Notes under the pieces: generated by a model
The model's input: only the letters and a program-made list of their open reading frames with translations
What the model was told of the DNA's origin: nothing
The model's database searches: none
Assembly: GCA_946998205.1 (NCBI GenBank)
Contig: CAMPYJ010000042.1
Location: 1 to 23,558, forward strand
Source: an uncultured Prevotella sp.
GTDB lineage: Bacteria; Bacteroidota; Bacteroidia; Bacteroidales; Bacteroidaceae
Length of the DNA: 23,558 bases
Direction of reading: 5' to 3'
Shown here: one piece after another, positions 1-6,622 of the stretch
Numbering within the stretch: position 1 is the stretch's first letter
Layout of the letters: every line of letters starts with the position of its first letter
Position numbers and translations under genes: made by a program

Positions 1-50
1 ACCACAAAAACAGCCTCGCAATCTGACAAAGCTAATTTATAGAACCGCCC
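1..50 (-). repeat. End of a GGGCGGTTC-family dispersed repeat, cut by the window edge
   Basis: The reverse complement of these 50 bases matches 3601-3651 with only a few differences, including the GGGCGGTTCTATAAATTA terminus (here 33-50) and the following 'GCGAGGCTGTTTTTGTGGT' stretch. It is therefore probably the terminal part of a second, oppositely oriented copy of the 258-bp element at 3601-3858, with the rest lying outside the window. Confidence 0.75.
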
Positions 51-65
51 TAAAACAAAAGGATA

Positions 66-254
66 ATGAGAAAGCAAAAAGAAAAGAAGCGGGCATATTG
101 CAAGCCCATGACTTGCCTCATAGCCATGCCGGGCCGCATGTCACTAATGGCAGGAAGCATTAACTCAGACATAGTTGGTACCAACGACGGTGGAGACATC
201 AGCGGAGAAACCACTACCGACGACGACTCTATAGGTCAGGAAATAGACGACTGA
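66..254 (+). CDS. Small 'SLMAGS'-type protein of unknown function (62 aa)
   Basis: This short protein has a basic N-terminus (MRKQKEKKRAYCKP), a central SLMAGS motif near residue 26, and an acidic, Gly/Thr/Asp-rich tail ending in DD. That layout (Tyr-x-x-Pro near the start, LMAGS in the middle, acidic tail) matches a common but uncharacterised type of short protein that I recall from Prevotella genomes. There is no signal peptide or clear membrane helix. It begins 15 bases after a repeat end, so its promoter may lie in or before that repeat, and it is followed by a large hairpin at 283-338. The neighbour on the other strand is the secreted LRR protein. The function is unknown. I take it as a real gene from the motif pattern, not from length. 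Confidence 0.6.
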   Translation: MRKQKEKKRAYCKPMTCLIAMPGRMSLMAGSINSDIVGTNDGGDISGETTTDDDSIGQEIDD

Positions 255-282
255 AGGGGAAACATAGACACAGATACTGGTA

Positions 283-338
283 GGGCGGTTCTGTCAGTCA
301 GCCTCGCTTGCTTGCGAGACTGGTCTGCCGAACCGCCC
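283..338. terminator. Large hairpin with GGGCGGTTC/GAACCGCCC ends between converging genes
   Basis: GGGCGGTTC (283-291) pairs exactly with GAACCGCCC (330-338), and the interior continues imperfectly (CCTCGC / GCGAGA around a short loop). It lies between the ends of two converging genes, so it could terminate transcription in both directions. The 9-bp end sequence is the same as the end of the dispersed repeat family, so it may be a derivative of that repeat. Confidence 0.55.
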
Positions 339-384
339 TTTGGTAATTGTACATTGGCTGAAATTCCACAAGTATTGAAAACCG

Positions 385-3342
385 TTAGAATACGACTTTT
401 GCCGTCAGCATTTTTCCTCCCTCGTCATCAGTACAGCGAACGATGTAGGTTCCACTCAACCGTACGCTGAACGCTGCCTCCGTTCCTTCTATATGATGCT
501 GCATGATGAGTTTTCCGTCAAGTGAATAGAGGCTAACCCATGAAGCGGCAAATGGTGAACGCACTCTCAAATGATGGTTGAAAGCGGAAACTGCGAACTC
601 ACAACCTGCACTTGTCTCGTTAATGCCATTGATGCAACCGCTACCATCACCCATCACTTTTGGTTTCCAATTTCTTTCCAACGCCAGACTGGTGTCGCTT
701 GTCAGCGCAGCCTCGTCAGATGACGCTCCGTTTAATAGGTTTGGCTTGTTTGGAAGTTTGCTCAATTTCGGCAATTGCTTGTACATGTCATTGAGTTCGC
801 AGGCGGTCATGCCATTATTCGCGAATCCTATGATTTTTAAATTTAGACAGTCTTTAATGTCAACGCGATGTAGTTTATTGCCCGACATGGCCAGCTGTTC
901 CACACGTTTGGTACCCCTTAAAACAACTGAAGTCAAGTGGTTGTTTCTAAGGTTTACTAATTTGAGAGCTGAAAGATTGTCGAATGTCACGTTTTCCAAT
1001 TCATTGTCAGGAACCAAGACCTTCTCCAAGACATCGTTGTTGGCAGGGAGCGTCAATGTTTTCATCTTGCATTTGTCGGCCACGATGAATTTCAAGTTGT
1101 CGCAATGTGAGAGATTGGCACCAGTCAGCAAACTGTTTGAACACCAAAGTTTAGTTAATTTGCTCAAAGGAAGGAAGTTCAGCGTTTCTATTTTGCAATT
1201 GCTGAATCCCAACTCTTCCAATTCTGTATTCTTGTCCAAGTTTAAAGATGCGAGATTAACATTGTCTTTGAGTGCGAGATACTTCAAACTTACAGATTTC
1301 GCAAGGTCGATGGATGAGATTTTTGTTGCCATCGCATATAAAGTGTGCAGTACTGGCGACTCGACTTTCAGTGTTTTAATCGGATTTCCTGAACAGTCAA
1401 GATTCTCAAGTGCTTTGTATGGCGATAAGTCAAGACTTGAAAGGCGGTTGTTCTTGCATAAGAGTTCTGTCAAAGGTGCGTCAACAGGCATGACGAGCGT
1501 CTCTAAAGCACACGCGTTGGCTATGACATTCCTTACTTTGTGACAATTGGCCAAATCCAGTTTGCTGAGTTGTTTCATCCGGGAGCAATCAATATAAGAA
1601 AGGTTAGGACACTTGCTGAGATCCAATTCCTTTAGGAAATTTTGTGAAGCTACCAAGCGGATGAGTTTGGTACAATTCGTAAGATTGATTTCTTGAAGTG
1701 AATTGCTGCCGAAAATCTCTATATTTTGAATTTCAGCGCTTTGCGAGAAATCAATTTTTGATAAGTAGTTATGAGCAGCCTGAAGCACTTCTAATTGCGG
1801 GCAGCGTGTGATGTCAAGTGCTTTCAGCTTATTTGCCATACAGTTCAGCTTGGTAATGTTTCCCTTGATTTTCAAATCAGGACCTTTAACCTCTGATTTA
1901 AATTCACTGAAATCAGTGCCTACCATATAGCTTACATCCTTTCCGTCACCCCAATCAATACTGACGGGCGTGTTGGGTTGGCTTGCAGCAAGCGCGAAGC
2001 TCATCTCTCCTTTGGTTTGAACCGTAGTCATCGACACCTCACCGGCGCGCTCGTTGGTTACAGCTATGCCGCAAGATTGAAGTACGGATGATAGTTGAAG
2101 TTGTCCGTCACATGGGTCTACAACAGAGGCGACAACGCGATATTTATCAGCTTGGAAATGGTCTATGGTGAAGGCATCTGACTCAAAAGAATATGTGTTA
2201 TCTTCATTCACCTTCAATTCGTAACCCTCAACGGGGCTAATCATCTTTACGAACTTGTTGTAAACAGTGCCCTCGGGAATCTTCACCGCTTCGTTTTCGT
2301 CAGGCTCAGGAATCGGAGTGTTTTCAACAAGGTACACGTTCATGCGCAGACCCTTGGTGTTTTGTATTGAAGATATGGTACCCTTTATCTTGCAGACAAA
2401 CTTACCATCGCTTACCTGCGACACCGATGGTGTCATTTGAGCAAACCCTGGTCCGTAGAACGAACGTGACAACAGAAAATCGTAGATGTCGGTTTGCACG
2501 TCGCTGATTCTCATCGCAGGTGTGTAAATTGACAAGTTTCTTAATTCTTCATGATTGTTCAACGACCCGTATGGCGTCATCAAGTTTCTGTCTACCATCA
2601 CACGCGGCATGGCTCCAATCTTATATTTTGCCGCAAGTTCGTTTTCACCTGAGGCTGCCGTAAACTTTTTTTCTCCAGCCTTTCCAACGAATGTGATAAA
2701 TTCGTACCGATTAGGCTGTCGGGTCCTGTATTTCATCATGGAAACACTGGTTACAAGTCCACGGTAAAGTTTGAAAGCCTCCTTGTCCGTAGGGTCAATG
2801 AACGTTTCAACCACATGGGTTGGACGGCGATAGGTTTTATCGATACAATATTTTCTGAAAGGCCTGACGTAAGTTTTTAAATCAACATCAACGCCATTTA
2901 ACCTTGAGGGCTTGATGTAGATAAGGTGCGGCTGCGTGTCTTCGGGTGTTTGAAAGGTGATGAACCCTACGCCGTCACGCATTTTTTGTCCTGGTGAGAG
3001 TTGAAGGTCGTTGCGGATTTTGTGTCTTAAAGTAGAACGGTCATTGTCAAACCAATATTCAAATTCTACGGAATTGATTGCGGTTTTCGAGAAATTGTCC
3101 AAATAAAACGCATAAAAGATTGGTTCGTTGAGTGTTTTGTCAGACTGCGGGAAGAAGTTAGAACCATAGAAGTCATCAAAGACAACACCTTCAAACTCGG
3201 GCGGCAACTTGACCGCGGCGTCTCCGGCTTCCATTTTTCGCAGCCTTTCGGAGTTTCTCTTCAAGTCTTGTGCGAAGCTTAATGTACTAAATAAGCATGC
3301 CATAAACGCAAGACTCACCAATCGTAAATGTCTTCTTTTCAT
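385..3342 (-). CDS. Secreted leucine-rich-repeat protein with T9SS sorting domain (985 aa)
   Basis: A signal peptide occupies residues 1-24 (cleavage likely SFA|Q). Residues about 30-440 form a non-repeat region. Part of it (VVETFIDPTDKEAF... then IGAMPRVMVDRN) recalls the thioredoxin-like fold of Omp28-type proteins but lacks a CxxC pair; this is inference. Around residue 470 is a PKD-like 'SIDWGDG' segment. Residues about 500-870 hold leucine-rich repeats of the Bacteroidota type (xLDLSKCPNLxYIDCSxxxxL). The last 70 residues (VSLYSLDGKLI ... LSGTYIVRCTD ... AKVVF) fit a type A T9SS C-terminal sorting domain, so the protein is probably exported through the outer membrane and released or surface-attached. 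It may act in adhesion or host contact; the ligand is unknown. The ATG at 3342 gives a proper signal peptide. A possible promoter lies at 3486-3516. Confidence 0.85.
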   Translation of the reverse strand: MKRRHLRLVSLAFMACLFSTLSFAQDLKRNSERLRKMEAGDAAVKLPPEFEGVVFDDFYGSNFFPQSDKTLNEPIFYAFYLDNFSKTAINSVEFEYWFDNDRSTLRHKIRNDLQLSPGQKMRDGVGFITFQTPEDTQPHLIYIKPSRLNGVDVDLKTYVRPFRKYCIDKTYRRPTHVVETFIDPTDKEAFKLYRGLVTSVSMMKYRTRQPNRYEFITFVGKAGEKKFTAASGENELAAKYKIGAMPRVMVDRNLMTPYGSLNNHEELRNLSIYTPAMRISDVQTDIYDFLLSRSFYGPGFAQMTPSVSQVSDGKFVCKIKGTISSIQNTKGLRMNVYLVENTPIPEPDENEAVKIPEGTVYNKFVKMISPVEGYELKVNEDNTYSFESDAFTIDHFQADKYRVVASVVDPCDGQLQLSSVLQSCGIAVTNERAGEVSMTTVQTKGEMSFALAASQPNTPVSIDWGDGKDVSYMVGTDFSEFKSEVKGPDLKIKGNITKLNCMANKLKALDITRCPQLEVLQAAHNYLSKIDFSQSAEIQNIEIFGSNSLQEINLTNCTKLIRLVASQNFLKELDLSKCPNLSYIDCSRMKQLSKLDLANCHKVRNVIANACALETLVMPVDAPLTELLCKNNRLSSLDLSPYKALENLDCSGNPIKTLKVESPVLHTLYAMATKISSIDLAKSVSLKYLALKDNVNLASLNLDKNTELEELGFSNCKIETLNFLPLSKLTKLWCSNSLLTGANLSHCDNLKFIVADKCKMKTLTLPANNDVLEKVLVPDNELENVTFDNLSALKLVNLRNNHLTSVVLRGTKRVEQLAMSGNKLHRVDIKDCLNLKIIGFANNGMTACELNDMYKQLPKLSKLPNKPNLLNGASSDEAALTSDTSLALERNWKPKVMGDGSGCINGINETSAGCEFAVSAFNHHLRVRSPFAASWVSLYSLDGKLIMQHHIEGTEAAFSVRLSGTYIVRCTDDEGGKMLTAKVVF

Positions 3343-3392
3343 AGAAAATTAAAATTTTAGTGAATAAATCAAGGAGCTACTCTTCTTATTTA

Positions 3393-3485
3393 GGAGCGGT
3401 TCTATAAATTACCGCCGTATAGTTTTTTATGTCTGTCTTTTTACGTTTTGATTTATTCTTTTTGTGTTATACTATATTATAGTTG
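3393..3485 (+). repeat. Partial GGGCGGTTC-family repeat copy
   Basis: Starts GGAGCGGTTCTATAAATTA and continues with CCGCCGTATAG, a T-run, ATGTCTGTC and TTTTTACGTTTTG. The same order of words is found in the reverse complement of 3858-3770. With that segment it forms an inverted repeat of roughly 90 bp. If the promoter at 3486-3516 is real, this copy is transcribed as the 5' untranslated region of the LRR gene. Confidence 0.7.
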
Positions 3486-3516
3486 CAAATATAGTTAATA
3501 TTTTTATATTTTGAAA
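3486..3516 (-). promoter_or_regulatory. Possible promoter for the LRR protein gene
   Basis: On the minus strand, TATATTTG (3486-3493) fits the Bacteroidota -7 element TAnnTTTG, with TTTC (one mismatch to TTTG) 19 bases upstream. It would give a leader of about 140 nt that crosses the repeat copy at 3393-3485. Confidence 0.45.
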
Positions 3517-3600
3517 GTAATTTCGTTAAATCTGTACTAAAAAATTATCTTTCCATGGGTTTGTTGTTTCTATTCACATAGTTTTTCAACACTCTGTTCA

Positions 3601-3858
3601 GGGCGGTTCTATAAATTAGCTTTGACAAATTGCGAGGCTGTTTTTTGTGGTCAATTTGTTTGTGAGTGAAGGAGCATAGCGGGCTATACGACTGAACGAA
3701 CAAACAAATTGAACCAAAAACGGAGCAAGCCGAATACAATCAAACTTGTTTGAATTGTTGAGGCGCAGCCTGTTTTATATAAAAATAGTACACAAGATGA
3801 CAAAACGTAAAAAAGACTGACATAAAAAAACTTTACGGTGGTGATTTATGGAACCGCC
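3601..3858 (+). repeat. Apparently complete 258-bp repeat element with inverted ends
   Basis: The left end is GGGCGGTTCTATAAATTAGC and the right end, reversed, is GGGCGGTTCCATAAATCACC, giving imperfect inverted termini of about 18 bp. Inside is a long imperfect hairpin (3652-3711, arms CAATTTGTTTGT / ACAAACAAATTG, with a central CATAGC/GCTAT) and a GTTGAGGCGCAGCCT word (3757-3771) also present in reverse at 18815-18829. There is no plausible coding capacity. The size and inverted ends suggest a non-autonomous, MITE-like element. The right end stops two bases before the queE stop codon, so it may also help end the que transcript. Confidence 0.7.
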
Positions 3859-3860
3859 CG

Positions 3861-4460
3861 TTACTGAATTCCTATGAGCTTATGTAATTGCAAAGACAGT
3901 TTCCATTGGGGGTGTGTTTTCACAAACTGAATTGCTTGCTGCATAATTTCTTTATTCCTCAATTCATCGCCCACGTCACAAGGTTGCACATACCGTTCCT
4001 CCGACTCGATGCCAAATGTGCTTATCGGGTGTATGCCATCATACACCACCTTTATCTCGTTGGCTTGCTTAATATGTACGTCTCCAGCTTCTATAAATGC
4101 CTTTTTTGGCGAACAGGTTACCCAATCAACGCCTTTAGGAATGGGATGAGTGCCATTGGTTTCCATCGAAACATAATAACCATGTGCGTGAAAAAGCTGC
4201 AACAGTTCAGGCGTTACTTGCAAAGTAGGCTCTCCTCCAGTGATGACAACAAAGTTACAGGGCGCATATTGTTGCACGTTTTCTATAATTTGTTGTGCAG
4301 ACATTTCCGTAAACGCATCAAAATTCGTATCGCAGAACGAGCAGCGTAGATTACATTTAGCAAACCTTACAAACACGGCTGCCCTACCTGCATGATGCCC
4401 TTCGCCCTGCAGTGAATAAAATATTTCGTTAACCTTATAGGTGCGCGCGTCGCGATTCAT
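3861..4460 (-). CDS. queE: 7-carboxy-7-deazaguanine synthase (radical SAM)
   Basis: This radical SAM enzyme converts 6-carboxy-5,6,7,8-tetrahydropterin to 7-carboxy-7-deazaguanine in the queuosine pathway. The 199-residue protein opens with NEIFYSLQGEGHHAGR, the substrate-binding start typical of QueE, followed by the iron-sulfur cluster motif CNLRCSFC (Cys36, Cys40, Cys43; CxxxCxxC). VVITGGEPTLQ near residue 75 is the SAM-binding GGEP motif. Later segments (VSMETNGTHPIP, DWVTCSPKK) also fit the family. It is the last gene of queC-queD-queE, 12 bases after queD. Its stop codon lies almost against the end of a 258-bp repeat element, so the repeat has inserted, or been retained, right at the operon's end. 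Confidence 0.95.
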   Translation of the reverse strand: MNRDARTYKVNEIFYSLQGEGHHAGRAAVFVRFAKCNLRCSFCDTNFDAFTEMSAQQIIENVQQYAPCNFVVITGGEPTLQVTPELLQLFHAHGYYVSMETNGTHPIPKGVDWVTCSPKKAFIEAGDVHIKQANEIKVVYDGIHPISTFGIESEERYVQPCDVGDELRNKEIMQQAIQFVKTHPQWKLSLQLHKLIGIQ

Positions 4461-4472
4461 TTCCGGCTATAT

Positions 4473-4844
4473 TTACATGACGAGGTTTTCTATACCCACA
4501 ATCTTTGTTTCGTCTATCGCCTGAGCCACGTTTCCCTCGCTTTCCCGCACCTCTGCCTTATAACACTCGTCGAATTGATTAACGACCCATCGCGCAATAT
4601 TCTCCGCCGTAGGATTATAGGGAATGACGTCGTTGATGTAAGCATGGTCTAATTGATCGTGAATAGCCTTCTTGATGTGCGTAAAATCGAACACCATCCC
4701 ATCGGCGTTCAATTTGTCTCTCTTAAAGAGATACACGGTAATTATCCAGTTATGCCCATGCAAACATTGGCACTTGCTTTCGTAAGAGAGCGAAAGCCGG
4801 TGAGCCGCACTGATTTCCATACGTTTGGATACGCAATAAATCAT
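4473..4844 (-). CDS. queD: 6-carboxy-5,6,7,8-tetrahydropterin synthase
   Basis: This enzyme makes 6-carboxytetrahydropterin from dihydroneopterin triphosphate, the step before QueE. I use the ATG at 4844 (MIYCVSKRMEISAAHRL) because family members begin just before this strand; an upstream GTG at 4898 would add 18 unconserved residues. With this start the protein has 123 residues. Zinc ligands are His15, His29 and His31 (AAHRL and LHGH), and the catalytic Cys is Cys25 in SKCQCLHGH. LDHAYIND supplies the Asp-His pair, and the VRESEG glutamate near the C-terminus fits substrate binding. The tail after ESEGNVAQ is a little longer than usual. It sits between queC and queE in the same direction. 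Confidence 0.93.
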   Translation of the reverse strand: MIYCVSKRMEISAAHRLSLSYESKCQCLHGHNWIITVYLFKRDKLNADGMVFDFTHIKKAIHDQLDHAYINDVIPYNPTAENIARWVVNQFDECYKAEVRESEGNVAQAIDETKIVGIENLVM

Positions 4845-4931
4845 ATTTCTTGATGTTACCAGTAGGCGTTGAAAGAACGGCATGGGTTCTTTCCTCACCT
4901 CTTTTAATTTCTATTTGTTATCAATGCCTTT

Positions 4932-5588
4932 TTAGTCTTCGTATGGTGTGTCGTCCTTGATACCTGCAAACGCCAATGCCTCTTTGCGCTCAACGCATGT
5001 CCCACACTTGCCACACTGCCTGTCTCCGCCCTTATAACACGACCAGGTTTCGGCATAATTGATACCCAGTTTCTTACCCCGCAAGGCTATCTCGCCTTTG
5101 CTAATCTGCGTATAAGGTGCCAAGATGGTGACACCCTCAAAGGTTCCGGCAGCCATGGCTTGCGAAAAACTGTCAATAAACTCTGGTCTACAATCGGGGT
5201 ATATGGTATGATCGCCGCCATGGTTGGCAATCATCACATATTTCAAATGGTTGCTTACAGCCAATCCGCATCCCACGGCCAGCATGATTCCATTGCGGAA
5301 AGGCACAACCGTCGACTTCATGTTCTCTTCCTCATAATGCCCTTCGGGAATGGCATCGTCACCTTCCAACAGACTGCTTTTGAAGTAATCGTGAATAAAC
5401 GACAGGGGGATGACGATGTGCCGAATGCCTAATCGGTCGCAATGCATCTTTGCCAAGGGTATTTCTTTTTGGTTATGATTGCTGCCATAATCAAATGAAA
5501 CGCCTATTGCTATACGCTGTTGGTACTCGTAAAGCATGGTGATGGAATCCATGCCACCACTCACAATAATCAAACTGTCTTTTTCCAT
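4932..5588 (-). CDS. queC: 7-cyano-7-deazaguanine (preQ0) synthase
   Basis: This ATP-dependent enzyme turns 7-carboxy-7-deazaguanine plus ammonia into preQ0, the last step of the cluster. I chose the ATG at 5588 (MEKDSLIIVSGGMDS) since the PP-loop motif SGGMDS then lies at residues 10-15 as usual; ATG 5603 or GTG 5618 would add 5 or 10 residues. The 218-residue protein has FDYGSNHNQKE, a typical following segment, and four C-terminal zinc cysteines at 184, 192, 195 and 198 (C-x7-C-x2-C-x2-C). It is the first of three que genes; a promoter-like site lies about 340 bases upstream. No preQ1 riboswitch could be recognised in the leader. Confidence 0.95.
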   Translation of the reverse strand: MEKDSLIIVSGGMDSITMLYEYQQRIAIGVSFDYGSNHNQKEIPLAKMHCDRLGIRHIVIPLSFIHDYFKSSLLEGDDAIPEGHYEEENMKSTVVPFRNGIMLAVGCGLAVSNHLKYVMIANHGGDHTIYPDCRPEFIDSFSQAMAAGTFEGVTILAPYTQISKGEIALRGKKLGINYAETWSCYKGGDRQCGKCGTCVERKEALAFAGIKDDTPYED

Positions 5589-5923
5589 TTTATTCCTTTC
5601 CATTCTTGTTATCCCCACTATGTCTTTCTGCCTGCGAAGACAGATAATCTACTAAGTTGTTCGCCATGGGGTAGAGTCCAACTTGTATCTACGTTTTTCT
5701 TTATCAATAACTCCGCTAATTCTCATTTAGTCAGTTAAAAATAAGATGGTTGATTCATGAATTTCAACTCATTCCGCATCTTATGCGCACACACCTAACC
5801 AAAAGTTACTTAGTCATGCCATCAAAGAACTCCTTGGCTGGCAGCGGATAGCCGCGTAAGCATTCGCTCAACTCTTAACGAACTATTGTGAAATTGTCAT
5901 AGTGGCTTTATCAAATGCTTTTG

Positions 5924-5954
5924 CAAAAATACGAAATGAATCTGAGTACAGCAA
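5924..5954 (-). promoter_or_regulatory. Promoter for the queC-queD-queE operon
   Basis: On the minus strand TTG (5952-5954) is followed after 20 bases by TATTTTTG (5924-5931), matching the Bacteroidota pattern. It would start RNA near 5917, leaving a leader of about 330 nt before queC. Confidence 0.55.
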
Positions 5955-6261
5955 GCAAAATGCCGGAAACCATCCCGTCAAACGGTAAAGAAAAAACACG
6001 GAAAACAGTAGTGCCCCTCTTTTTCAGAGCCACGTATTCCTGTGGCCCCTTGAGCAAAAACAGCCACTACATTATGTAGGTGAAGACAGTTCATGATGAT
6101 GAATTTTCTTGACATCGTACCGCTTCAAATTTCGCTTATTTCAAAACAACTTTGGTTGTTGTGCAAATTCGCCCAAAATAGACTATGTCCTTATTTGGTT
6201 GATTATTAATGCATTACGCCAGCATGGTGATAACATGTGTCCATCTCACATGCGATTTTAG

Positions 6262-6304
6262 GGTAAAAGCATTGCTATTAGGGTGAAATATGCATGCTTT
6301 TACC
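6262..6304. repeat. Perfect 11-bp inverted repeat in the gap upstream of queC
   Basis: GGTAAAAGCAT (6262-6272) and ATGCTTTTACC (6294-6304) are exact reverse complements around a 21-base loop that itself contains GGGTGAAA. The core word AAAAGCAT recurs in a similar hairpin at 18457-18495. Confidence 0.6.
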
Positions 6305-6622
6305 TGCTTAGACCATACAGATTGACGGTCAAAATGATGCTGTTAATGGTGTAAAAACAAAGATTTGAGGGTGAAAATCGTTTTTTCTTGCCACAATAAC
6401 CGCCGGCATGTATCCTCCATGCCTATCGTTTTTTTCTATATTGAAAGTACGGAAAGACTGTTTTAACCCTGTTTTTTGGGTAAAAAATCGAACAAATTTC
6501 GGGATGCAAATGTGCCCGCTCGGGCAAGCACTCATGTACTTCGTGAAGCTCGCAAAGAACGGTCAATGCGGCGGGAAGCCATGACCGCCGCCGTCATACT
6601 ACCAGCCGTGCGCCCGCGGGGG

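Larger units (their letters stand above)
5619..6622. other. About 1 kb without a convincing gene, upstream of queC
   Basis: No long open frame with recognisable content is present. On the minus strand, near queC, are two short frames that might be relics: one reading GYPLPAKEFFDGMTK before a stop (about 5812-5875) and a 25-codon frame beginning MANNLVDYLSSQ (5589-5666) that stops just before the queC start. I recognise neither. A Bacteroidota promoter pattern lies at 5924-5954, and an 11-bp perfect inverted repeat at 6262-6304. The part next to the LtaS-like gene contains small GC palindromes (GCCCGCTCGGGC at 6514-6525; CGGTCA/TGACCG at 6560-6587) but no clear T-run. Confidence 0.5.

Noticed and set aside
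578..1543. 321-codon plus-strand open frame
   Set aside because: Antisense shadow of the LRR region, whose regular repeats keep the opposite strand open.
3545..3739. 64-codon minus-strand open frame
   Set aside because: Lies mostly within the 258-bp repeat element and mirrors its hairpin; no protein-like features.
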